Assembly (NCBI GenBank): GCA_022428035.1
Contig: JAKMDG010000066.1
Span: forward strand, 1-7,441
DNA: 7,441 nucleotides
DNA from: Longimicrobiales bacterium
GTDB lineage: Bacteria; Gemmatimonadota; Gemmatimonadetes; Longimicrobiales; Gaopeijiaceae
Reading direction: 5' to 3'
Shown: positions 1 to 6,196 of the stretch, piece after piece
Position numbering within the stretch: position 1 is the stretch's first letter
Layout of the letters: the number at the start of each line of letters is the position of its first letter
Position numbers and translations under genes: made by a program
The notes under the pieces: model-generated
Database searches by the model: none
Told to the model about the DNA's origin: nothing
The model's input: only the letters and a program-made list of their open reading frames with translations

Positions 1-941
1 CCGTAGGAGTAGTCCATGGTCACTGGAAACTTGATGATGCCCGGGCCGGCCAGGCCGTCCATGCGCATAGACCGGGGCATCCACACCTCGAAGTCCCACA
101 AGCCATAGTCGACCGCAATCATCTTCAGGTCGAACGTCCACGGCTTGAGCATTCCGGGGATTCTCCGAAGTCCCTCATCCTCCTCTTCCTGGAGGTCCGC
201 GATATCGCGGAACGCATCGAACTGGTCGGATAGCCGGTAGACGGCCCGTGTCAGATGCCCTTCCTCGGGCTCGATCCACAGGGAGCCTGTCATGCGATGC
301 ACATCGGCCTGCCGCGGCACCACCTGTAGTTCTATAGAACGGACCTGTCTCCCATCCGGAAGACTGATCGAGATCGTATCGCCCGCGCTGAACCAGTACG
401 AGTCGACCCAGTCGCGATACAGCGGATGCTCAAACCAGAAATCGTCCTCGTCGGGTACCCCCTCATCCTCGTCGTTCTCGGCAAGCCCAAAAAAGAGCTT
501 GTCATTCATCGGGTCGAATGAGCTGTCGAACCGATCCAGCTCGATGTCCTCCATGTCGACCCCCGCGGGGGTCTGTTCACGGAACGCAAGAACCTGAACG
601 AGGTTCTCACCGTCGCGCTTCCACCACAGCCGGTGTGCGGCCTCCGAGCGATACAGGGTCCGGTCCTTGAGTGGCATCCGTAACGACGCACTGATCCGTT
701 GCCTCACGACTGCGGTGTAGCTCAGCACGGACGCATCGAACCGCTCCCGGGCCTCCATCGCGGACTCGTGGAGGCGCCGGGCGGTGGCATCGCGATAGCT
801 CGACTCCGGCGCCACGCTGCCATCCACGCCCGACTGGGCGACGAGTGACCCCGGCAAGACCATGAGCGTCAGTGCCAGCATGAGGGTGCAGGTGACACTA
901 TCCATGTCAGGTCGAGGGCCCCGAGTCGTAGAGCGCTTCAT
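1..941 (-). CDS. Secreted/outer-membrane-type protein, 5' part only (runs off left edge)
   Basis: The first 313 codons read without a stop from an ATG at 941-939 to the window edge. The N-terminus is an export signal: basic residues (MKRSTTRGPR), a hydrophobic stretch at about residues 16-34, and a likely signal peptidase I site after LVA (residue 35) before QS. The mature part has a helical segment (about 45-75), then strand-rich sequence with many W, Y and F residues. Two acidic patches stand out (NDEDEGVPDEDDF and QEEEDEG), as does a GSLWIEPEEGHLTRAVYRL segment recalling LolA-like sheets. The whole resembles N-terminal regions of large uncharacterised Gemmatimonadota proteins that may end in an outer-membrane barrel; this is recalled similarity, and the C-terminus is not visible. 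The start is chosen because its ATG overlaps the upstream stop (ATGA at 941-938), implying translational coupling. An internal ATG at 905 would leave a less basic signal peptide. Function unknown. Confidence 0.85.
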   Translation of the reverse strand, partial: MKRSTTRGPRPDMDSVTCTLMLALTLMVLPGSLVAQSGVDGSVAPESSYRDATARRLHESAMEARERFDASVLSYTAVVRQRISASLRMPLKDRTLYRSEAAHRLWWKRDGENLVQVLAFREQTPAGVDMEDIELDRFDSSFDPMNDKLFFGLAENDEDEGVPDEDDFWFEHPLYRDWVDSYWFSAGDTISISLPDGRQVRSIELQVVPRQADVHRMTGSLWIEPEEGHLTRAVYRLSDQFDAFRDIADLQEEEDEGLRRIPGMLKPWTFDLKMIAVDYGLWDFEVWMPRSMRMDGLAGPGIIKFPVTMDYSY

Positions 942-2212
942 CGGGAGAACACCACTCGATCGAAGTCCTGCCAGCGCACCAGTCTACGTGGACGACCCTC
1001 GGGCTTCACAAATACCCCTCGGTGCCGGGCGTGTACATCTGGCGTGTCCTCGAGCTCGAATCTGCGTCCGTCCCGGAGCACGACTGCGACTCGATCATCT
1101 TCGACCCTGTGTATGCTCGAGATCGCACCAAACTCGATGGTGAAGTCCACATCGCGGTGCCCTCCACTCATGAACTCCCAGAGTTGAGCTTTGTCGTTAC
1201 CCCATCGAATCTCACCCTCGATCACACGACCATCGACTGCTGAAACTGTACCCAACAGCCGGCTCCCTGCATCGAACGAGGGGCGCACCGGATGCTCTGG
1301 CGGGATGTCGAAGTCGACCGACTTGAACTCATCCCACGAAACGATCGCACGACCAAAGCCCGGGTCGGCTACTTCAATGCCGCGATTGTCACGATTCACA
1401 TCATTCGTACCACGCAATTCGAGCTCGACACCGCTGCGCAGAAATACCCTGGCAGACCGGTCGGATTCCCACTCAATCCTGAGGACCTCGGCAAACGGAA
1501 TTTCGTAGTCCACGCCATCTTCTCGTCCATCGAGCATGTCGGTTCCCAGAATCTCGTCCAGGTCCCAAGACACGAAGCCGGTCAGACTCAGCTCACTCCG
1601 CGTCTCGACCGTACCGTACAGGCGTTCGGCAACGGGTGGTGCCGCAGAGGTCGGAGCCTCCGTGAAGTCCACCCGCTCAAGATCTCGCCATCTCACCTCG
1701 ATTGTCTCGGCGCCCGGGACCTCGACTATCAAGCCCCGCATGGCCCGCCCGATGTCCGTAGATGAAGCATGCAGCGTGATCTCCTCGCCGGTCGTCAACG
1801 TGACACGAACGCTTCTCGCATCGATCGGCTCCAAGGCGCGGACATGAGCGAATCGGATGCCTGAGGACGACACGCGTGGCCCCATGTCGTCGTCAACATC
1901 CCACGTCAGCCGAACCCCGAATGCAACCAGGCTGCGGTTGCACCGTTGCTCAGCAGCAAAGGCCGGATCCAGGCTCTCGGCTTCCCGCTCCCACTCGGGG
2001 GGAATCTCTTTCAGACCATCAAGGACATCCGTCCAATGCGACTCATTCACGTCCCAACGCAGATACCCTTCATAGGATTCTCCGTCCGACGTCGCCACGC
2101 GGCCGTAAAGCCGATCCAGGTCATGCTCCATTGACGACGCCGCGACTGCAGCATCCGGGGCCCCAGCCCACAGCATGAGGCCTAAAACTGCCCCGAATCC
2201 AATGCCCGTCAT
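938..2212 (-). CDS. Secreted protein with three tandem ~105-residue beta-rich repeats
   Basis: This 424-residue protein begins at ATG 2212, preceded by a G-rich AACGGGGGTCAC leader. A TTG 15 codons upstream (2257) is also in frame, but its extension would put a poor, non-hydrophobic stretch before the signal peptide. Residues 1-25 form a signal peptide ending AAVAA. Three diverged copies follow, at about 34-183, 197-301 and 318-424. Each opens with RL(Y/L)G(T/R)V, then G...W and a D.L/M..G turn. Each then has a V.L..G strand pair, an RG(I/L/V).V strand, and closes with V.W.(D/E)(F/L)..V(D/V)F. Copy 1 carries an insert of about 45 residues after its DVLDG turn. Linkers are Pro-rich (TEAPTSAAPP; DIPPEHPVRPS). 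No catalytic motif was seen. An SH3- or Sm-like barrel per copy is possible but only inferred. The gene is coupled to the downstream exported protein, so both probably act in the envelope. Confidence 0.88.
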   Translation of the reverse strand: MTGIGFGAVLGLMLWAGAPDAAVAASSMEHDLDRLYGRVATSDGESYEGYLRWDVNESHWTDVLDGLKEIPPEWEREAESLDPAFAAEQRCNRSLVAFGVRLTWDVDDDMGPRVSSSGIRFAHVRALEPIDARSVRVTLTTGEEITLHASSTDIGRAMRGLIVEVPGAETIEVRWRDLERVDFTEAPTSAAPPVAERLYGTVETRSELSLTGFVSWDLDEILGTDMLDGREDGVDYEIPFAEVLRIEWESDRSARVFLRSGVELELRGTNDVNRDNRGIEVADPGFGRAIVSWDEFKSVDFDIPPEHPVRPSFDAGSRLLGTVSAVDGRVIEGEIRWGNDKAQLWEFMSGGHRDVDFTIEFGAISSIHRVEDDRVAVVLRDGRRFELEDTPDVHARHRGVFVKPEGRPRRLVRWQDFDRVVFSR

Positions 2213-2303
2213 GTGACCCCCGTTCGCGTCAACCGACCCTGCTCTCGCCCTACGCAAGCATCCGGGACACCGTTTCAGGATCCGCGCCGACCGTCGCGGG
2301 TAG

Positions 2304-2326
2304 CGGACTCGGCCCTAGGGAGTTCG
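2304..2326. repeat. Inverted repeat in divergent intergenic region (possible operator)
   Basis: CGGACTC (2304-2310) and GAGTTCG (2320-2326) are complementary at 6 of 7 positions and flank GGCCCTAGG, which itself contains the palindrome CCTAGG. The element lies between the minus-strand secreted-protein genes (start 2212) and the plus-strand tag gene (start 2382), where promoters for both must lie. An operator is inferred from symmetry and position only. I could not find a convincing -35/-10 pair on either strand. Confidence 0.3.
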
Positions 2327-2381
2327 AATCCGGAGCGTCCCTTCATACGACGAAAGCCTCACGACGATCCATCGGCCACAC

Positions 2382-2933
2382 GTGAATGAGATCCCCGAGC
2401 ACACCTACTGCCATGCAGCGCAAGGCCACGAGTTCCATCAGTCTTATCACGACCGAGAGTACGGCTTTCCAGTAGGGAATGATGACCTCCTGTTCGAGCG
2501 TCTTGTACTGGAGATCAATCAGGCGGGCTTGAGCTGGCTGACTATTCTCAAGAAAAGAGATGGCTTTCGCGACGTGTACGATGGATTCTCGATCGATCGT
2601 GTGGCCTCGTATCGTGAGAAGGACCGGGCGCGTCTCCTGGGTGATGCGCGGATCATCAGGAATCGCCTGAAGATCGACGCCGCCATTCACAATGCACAGG
2701 TGATTTTGAGACTCCAGGCTCAGCACGGTTCCTTTGCGGCGTGGCTCGATATGCACCATCCGCTGGACAAGTCGGATTGGGTGAAGCTCTTCAAGAACAC
2801 GTTTCGATTCACGGGTGGTGAGATCACGGGTGAGTTCCTCATGAGTACCGGATACCTGGCCGGAGCTCACCATCCCGCCTGCCCGGTGTACACACACATC
2901 ACGGCGCTGACTCCACGGTGGATGAAGGGATGA
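2382..2933 (+). CDS. tag: DNA-3-methyladenine glycosylase I (Tag)
   Basis: This base-excision-repair enzyme removes N3-methyladenine from alkylated DNA; it is monofunctional and cytoplasmic. The 183 residues match the family's usual length (187 in E. coli). Visible family marks are YHDREYG (22-28), E44 in the LEINQAGLSW segment (equivalent to E. coli Glu38, which contacts the base), and LKKRDGF. The four zinc ligands are kept with correct spacing: C10 and H23 (13 apart, as C4/H17 in E. coli), H163 and C167 (4 apart, as H175/C179). The start is GTG 2382. In-frame stops lie upstream at 2301 and 2316, with no other start codon between them and 2382. The stop overlaps the ATG of the downstream hydrolase (ATGA at 2930). 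Base composition is lower in G+C than the neighbours (62 of 120 in 2461-2580 by hand count, against 40 of 60 in 3061-3120), which could mean acquisition by transfer. Confidence 0.95.
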   Translation: MNEIPEHTYCHAAQGHEFHQSYHDREYGFPVGNDDLLFERLVLEINQAGLSWLTILKKRDGFRDVYDGFSIDRVASYREKDRARLLGDARIIRNRLKIDAAIHNAQVILRLQAQHGSFAAWLDMHHPLDKSDWVKLFKNTFRFTGGEITGEFLMSTGYLAGAHHPACPVYTHITALTPRWMKG

Positions 2934-3919
2934 CCCAGGACTCGTTTGAATCGCCGTGGTGGGCCTCGGGGCCACACAGCCAGACGCTGACCGCGCGTCT
3001 CTTGCGACCCGCAGACGGGCCGAGGTTGTCACGAGAGCGCCTCGAGACTCCCGACGGAGACTTCCTCGACATCGACTGGCGCTCTCCGCCTCAGCAGAAC
3101 GCGCCGGTCGTCGTCGTGCTCCACGGCCTCGAGGGTTCATCGCGACGTAAGTACGTGCGTAGCATGTGTCGTGAGTTGAACACACACGGCGTCGGTACGG
3201 TCGCGGTGAACTTCCGTGGCTGTTCGGGAGAACCGAACCGGACGCTGTCGTTCTACCATTCCGGCGACACCCGCGACCTGAACTTCGTGGTCGAGACCGT
3301 CCGATCCCGGTATCCGGACTCCGCTGTCGGCGCCATGGGCTTTTCGCTCGGGGGCAATGTCGTCCTCAAAGCGATCGGGGAACGCGAGGATGGTGGGCGC
3401 CACTTCGTGGATGCCGCGGCGGTGATGTCCGTCCCGTACGACCTCGCCGCGGGATGCGCCCTGCTACAGCGCTCCCGCATGGGCCGAGCGTACTCCGGCT
3501 ATTTCCTGCGCTCGCTGCGCGGCAAGGTAGCGTGGAAGCGCGACCGACTCGCAGACCGGCTCGACATCGAGGCCGTCGACCGAGCCCGATCCATCTGGGA
3601 GTTCGACGACGCCCTGACTGCACCGCTCAACGGCTTTGACGACGCCTCGGATTACTACGCCAAGTCCTCCAGTAAAGGCTTCCTGAACGCAGTTCAGGTG
3701 CCGACGCTGCTCTTGCACGCCGAAGACGACCCATTTCTTCCACCGGAGGCCATTCCGCGGGCCGAGGCAGCGGGAAACGATGCGATCACGCTGGCTCTCT
3801 CTCCTCGGGGTGGGCACGTAGGCTTCGTGCACGGCGCACCGTGGGCACCTCGATTCTGGGGGGAAAGCGCGGCCGCACAGTTCCTCGCCGAGAAGCTCAG
3901 GTCGCCTGCCGCTCTCTGA
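2930..3919 (+). CDS. yheT: Alpha/beta hydrolase, YheT family (COG0429)
   Basis: A 329-residue cytoplasmic hydrolase of the YheT/ABHD1-3 type; the natural substrate of bacterial members is not settled. Family signatures are clear: SPWWASGPHSQTL near the N-terminus, LHGLEGS (oxyanion side, about 64-70), NFRGCSGEPNR (94-104) followed by YHSG, nucleophile Ser139 in GFSLGG, the acid in LLHAEDDPF (Asp266/267) and catalytic His296 in GGHVGF. E. coli YheT shares almost the same FRGCSGEPNR, YHSG and GGHVGF strings. The ATG at 2930 is preferred: it overlaps the tag stop as ATGA and has GGTGG 8 nt upstream. A GTG at 2918 would add four residues. Co-translation with tag suggests one transcript but not a shared pathway. 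The last 23 bp overlap the 3' end of the opposing gene. Confidence 0.93.
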   Translation: MTQDSFESPWWASGPHSQTLTARLLRPADGPRLSRERLETPDGDFLDIDWRSPPQQNAPVVVVLHGLEGSSRRKYVRSMCRELNTHGVGTVAVNFRGCSGEPNRTLSFYHSGDTRDLNFVVETVRSRYPDSAVGAMGFSLGGNVVLKAIGEREDGGRHFVDAAAVMSVPYDLAAGCALLQRSRMGRAYSGYFLRSLRGKVAWKRDRLADRLDIEAVDRARSIWEFDDALTAPLNGFDDASDYYAKSSSKGFLNAVQVPTLLLHAEDDPFLPPEAIPRAEAAGNDAITLALSPRGGHVGFVHGAPWAPRFWGESAAAQFLAEKLRSPAAL

Positions 3920-4406
3920 AGAACGCGCGCCCGTGCCAGGTTGCTGAGGCTGGGCGTTCGAGAGCTCCAGCACGCAGTTCCGCGATGCGAGTCAGGCTCG
4001 TGTCGAAGACGTGGGTCTCCTTGGTGACAACGCCTTGGGCCGCCAGCGCCTTGAAGTCGGGGCGTGACGTCGTCCGCACGCCGTCGGGTGCGCGATACCA
4101 CACCGAGGCGTGATCGATGAAGGAAACCCCGAGTTCCTGACCAAGCCCACGCAGTCGGTTCACCAGCGCGTCGATCGAACAGCCTGAGGGCGCCTCCGCG
4201 TCCTCGTCCACGCCGATGAGCAAAAAGCGATCGTCGCGCAGTTCGCATCCCGACTCGAGCGGCATACCATGCGCGGCCCATTCAGCCAGAAATCCATCCA
4301 CTTCCCCGAGCACCGTTGCGCGCTCGGCAACCGTAAGACTTCGACTGAGCGGGAAGACCCAGAGCCGCCCATGGTTCGGCAGCTCGTGAAAGGGGATTTT
4401 GGGCAT
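3897..4406 (-). CDS. Conserved protein of unknown function (family often misnamed 'ABC transporter ATPase')
   Basis: The 169-residue soluble protein has no signal peptide, membrane segment, Walker A or B, or LSGGQ motif, so it cannot be an ABC ATPase, although database relatives in Bacteroidota commonly carry that name. Features I recognise from that family are FHELPNHGRLWV at the N-terminus, WAAHG (43-47), RFLLIGVDE (60-68), SGCSID (74-79), a segment ending ETHVFD (130-135), and a terminal TWHGRAFF (156-163). The Cys-Ser-Ile-Asp and Trp-His positions look like a possible active or binding site, but this is inference. The start at ATG 4406 has GGAG 7 nt upstream (4414-4417) and lies 2 nt after the TAG of the membrane-protein gene, so the two are surely co-transcribed. 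A longer open frame upstream runs inside that gene and is rejected. Its 3' end overlaps the YheT gene tail to tail by 23 bp. Confidence 0.88.
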   Translation of the reverse strand: MPKIPFHELPNHGRLWVFPLSRSLTVAERATVLGEVDGFLAEWAAHGMPLESGCELRDDRFLLIGVDEDAEAPSGCSIDALVNRLRGLGQELGVSFIDHASVWYRAPDGVRTTSRPDFKALAAQGVVTKETHVFDTSLTRIAELRAGALERPASATWHGRAFFRERQAT

Positions 4407-4408
4407 GC

Positions 4409-5473
4409 CTAGTCTCCAGCCTCCGCGGTGGCCTCTTGGGGTGCCGACTTGTCCAGCAGGATCGCGACCCACCGAAGATCTGTCGTATTCTCGAGCCAGA
4501 TCTTCACGATCACGGTCAGTGGCACGGAGAGAAGTGCCCCCAGAGGCCCCCACGCCCAGCCCCAGAACAGGAGTGAGAGCATCACGACGAGCGTGGACAG
4601 GCCCAGACGGCGACCCATCAGGTTCGGCTCGATGATATTGCCGAACACCGTGTTCACGGTCACGTACCCGATCGCCACCAGAATGGCGTGCCCCAGCGTG
4701 CCGTACAGTATGACGCTCAGCAGCACCGCTGGGATCGCTGCGATGATCGAGCCGACTGTCGGGATGTAGTTCAGCAGGAACGCCGTCCGGCCAAGAAGTA
4801 TCGGAAAGTCCAACCCCATCGCATACGCCCAGCTACCGAGGATGAGTCCGGTAGCCAGGGAGATCACCGTTTTGATGCCGAGATATGTTTGCACCTCGGA
4901 CACGATTTTTTCGAGGCGGTCGTCTTCGAAGCCTGAACCGCGCGTCAGAAACTTGAATTTGGCCGGAAAGACCGTGGCCTCGCTGAGCATGAACGCCATG
5001 ATCAGGAAGACGAGGAACGTCATGGAGAGGAGCTGCGCGATCCGGCCCACCGCACCACGAGCGAAACCGATCACGGCACCGGGGTCGATCAGGTCGAGTG
5101 TCAGATAGTCGGTCAACACCAGATCTGTCCGAACTTCAACCGCCTGCAGCCAGGACGCCTGGAGCTGCGTCAGCGTGTTGAGGTAGGTCGGCAGTTCCCT
5201 CTGAAGCTGGGACACGGACTGGGAAGCGAAGGTAATCAGCAGCCCCACGACCGCGACATTCAGCAACACGGGGATCACAATCGCCGACCCTTTGGGGACG
5301 CGGTGCTTCCTCAGCCATACCATCACGGGAAGGCTGAGGACCGCTAGAAAGAGCGCCAGCGCCGCGGGAAGCAGAATGGGGGCGGCGGCCCGCAAACCGA
5401 ACACGATCACGACGACGCAGGCCAGGCTGAACAGAACCTGAGCGCCCGGGTTGTCCGTGCGATCGAGAATCAT
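4409..5473 (-). CDS. AI-2E transporter family (PerM/TqsA-like) membrane protein
   Basis: A 354-residue inner-membrane protein of the PF01594 family, whose members have been linked to autoinducer-2 export (TqsA) or ion/proton exchange; the substrate cannot be read from sequence. The architecture is typical. Two close hydrophobic helices lie at about 13-55 and one at 64-84, followed by a soluble linker (85-140) and a helix at 146-164. A charged stretch (FEDDRLEKIVSEVQ) leads to the family core: FLLNYIPTVGS (232-242), NIIEPNLMGRRLGLS (279-293) and GPLGALLSVPLT (309-320), with a short acidic tail. One oddity is Arg229 in LLGRTAFLLN, where relatives usually have a hydrophobic residue. The start is ATG 5473, without a clear Shine-Dalgarno. 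The gene is divergent from the GGQ protein gene and directly precedes the unknown gene at 4406, suggesting a two-gene operon. Confidence 0.93.
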   Translation of the reverse strand: MILDRTDNPGAQVLFSLACVVVIVFGLRAAAPILLPAALALFLAVLSLPVMVWLRKHRVPKGSAIVIPVLLNVAVVGLLITFASQSVSQLQRELPTYLNTLTQLQASWLQAVEVRTDLVLTDYLTLDLIDPGAVIGFARGAVGRIAQLLSMTFLVFLIMAFMLSEATVFPAKFKFLTRGSGFEDDRLEKIVSEVQTYLGIKTVISLATGLILGSWAYAMGLDFPILLGRTAFLLNYIPTVGSIIAAIPAVLLSVILYGTLGHAILVAIGYVTVNTVFGNIIEPNLMGRRLGLSTLVVMLSLLFWGWAWGPLGALLSVPLTVIVKIWLENTTDLRWVAILLDKSAPQEATAEAGD

Positions 5474-5573
5474 GCGCGAGGGTCAAAGTGCGAGCGACGA
5501 GCCAAAGAGTAGCGCGTTGAACCCACCCGTACCATAGCTTCACTTGTTCCCTGACTACCGACGTGCGACCGCC

Positions 5574-5936
5574 GTGTCCGATCCACCGCCGATCCCGATC
5601 CCCTTCAGCGACGATGCTCTCGCGGCGGAGTGCCGAGTCGAGACGTTCAGTGCCGGTGGCCCAGGCGGACAGCACCAGAATCGAACGGAATCGGGCGTTC
5701 GCCTCGTGCACCTTCCCACCAACGTCCGGGTCACGGCCCGCGAGGCGAGGAGCCAACATCGAAATCGGGCACTGGCACTGCGCCGGCTCCGTGAACGATT
5801 GGAGGCACTGAACGAGCGCGCGAAACCAAGGGTGGAGACGAACGTCCCCAGGCGCGAGAAGCGTCGGCGGCTGGATGCCAAGAAGCGCCACGGCCAGAAA
5901 AAACGAATGCGCAGGCCACCCGAACGAGATGAGTGA
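5574..5936 (+). CDS. Stand-alone GGQ-domain release-factor-like protein (probable ribosome rescue)
   Basis: A 120-residue protein consisting of a class-I release factor catalytic domain (PF00472) and a basic tail, without the codon-recognition domains of RF1/RF2. GGPGGQHQN places the GGQ tripeptide at 31-33; its Gln positions water for peptidyl-tRNA hydrolysis. The following SGVRLVHLPTNVRVTAREAR and RSQHRNR segments are standard for this domain. The last 30 residues are rich in Arg and Lys (EKRRRLDAKKRHGQKKRMRR), like the ArfB/YaeJ tail that enters the empty mRNA channel. By family knowledge it would free ribosomes stalled without a stop codon; closeness to ArfB, MTRFR or RF-like subgroups cannot be decided by eye. 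GTG 5574 is preferred because relatives begin just before a similar Pro-rich SDPPPIPIP stretch. TTG 5544 would add ten residues, and a stop lies in frame at 5535. Neither start has a good ribosome binding site. Confidence 0.88.
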   Translation: MSDPPPIPIPFSDDALAAECRVETFSAGGPGGQHQNRTESGVRLVHLPTNVRVTAREARSQHRNRALALRRLRERLEALNERAKPRVETNVPRREKRRRLDAKKRHGQKKRMRRPPERDE

Positions 5937-5961
5937 CAAACCTGTACCCGTAGATCGGTCA

Positions 5962-5979
5962 GGCAGAGCCGCGTCTGCC
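5962..5979 (+). terminator. Hairpin 25 nt after the GGQ gene, possible terminator
   Basis: GGCAGA (5962-5967) and TCTGCC (5974-5979) form a perfect 6-bp stem with a GCCGCG loop. No T-run follows, so it is not a canonical intrinsic terminator. Its position downstream of the plus-strand gene in a convergent gap is the main support. Confidence 0.3.
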
Positions 5980-5996
5980 GTCAACTCACCCGGTGG

Positions 5997-6015
5997 CAGC
6001 TGGACCGGTCAGCTG
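5997..6015. repeat. Near-palindrome CAGCT-g-GACC/GGTC-AGCTG
   Basis: The 19 bases pair with themselves apart from one bulged G (6002), with GACCGGTC at the centre. With no loop it is more likely a DNA-level palindrome than an RNA hairpin. It lies inside the possible small ORF at 5929-6048. Role unknown. Confidence 0.35.
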
Positions 6016-6083
6016 AGTGAATTCAGCCCCGGAGGAGACGGGTGGTGAGGGCGCACCCTAACGGATTGGGATTGTGCACCGGC

Positions 6084-6118
6084 GCTCGCAAACCCGCTGA
6101 CGGGCTACGCCTGCGAGC
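6084..6118. repeat. Compound stem-loop in convergent gap
   Basis: GCTCGCA (6084-6090) pairs perfectly with TGCGAGC (6112-6118). Inside it, CCCG (6093-6096) pairs with CGGG (6101-6104) around a CTGA loop. It lies between the 3' ends of the GGQ gene and the HU gene. It could stop transcription from either side or protect a 3' end, but it has no T-tract on either strand. The gap 5937-6196 otherwise holds only the other hairpins and a doubtful 39-codon ORF. Confidence 0.35.
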
Positions 6119-6169
6119 CATGCCGTCTGCAACAATTCCCTGATCGGGTGCCCCCACACCAGTCTCGAC

Positions 6170-6190
6170 GCCCCAACATTGCTCTGGGGC
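6170..6190 (-). terminator. Hairpin just after the HU stop, possible terminator
   Basis: On the minus strand GCCCCAGAGCAATGTTGGGGC folds into a 6-bp G+C-rich stem with a 9-nt loop, beginning 6 nt after the HU stop codon (6199-6197). No U-tract follows, so efficient factor-independent termination is uncertain. Confidence 0.4.
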
Positions 6191-6196
6191 GGTGGA

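Noticed and set aside
938..2257. TTG start at 2257 for the repeat protein
   Set aside because: It adds 15 polar residues before a complete signal peptide, and the ATG at 2212 has a better leader.
2296..2345. tRNA-like TTCGAATCC (T-loop motif) in the intergenic gap
   Set aside because: The flanking bases do not form a T-stem, and no anticodon arm or acceptor stem could be paired.
2343..3185. Long minus-strand open frame (280 codons) opposite tag and the start of yheT
   Set aside because: Its product has no recognisable motif and is Arg-rich and low-complexity, while the opposite strand encodes a glycosylase with all zinc ligands and a hydrolase with its family motifs.
3897..4406. ABC transporter ATP-binding subunit
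   Set aside because: The name is common for this family, but Walker A, Walker B and the LSGGQ signature are absent and the protein is too short.
5517..5545. TTGAAC as a -35 box for the GGQ gene
   Set aside because: At 16-18 nt spacing no hexamer resembles a -10 box.
5136..5984. Long minus-strand open frame (282 codons) spanning the AI-2E gene start and the GGQ gene
   Set aside because: It shadows two genes supported by clear family motifs, and its translation is Arg/Ser/Pro-rich with no domain.
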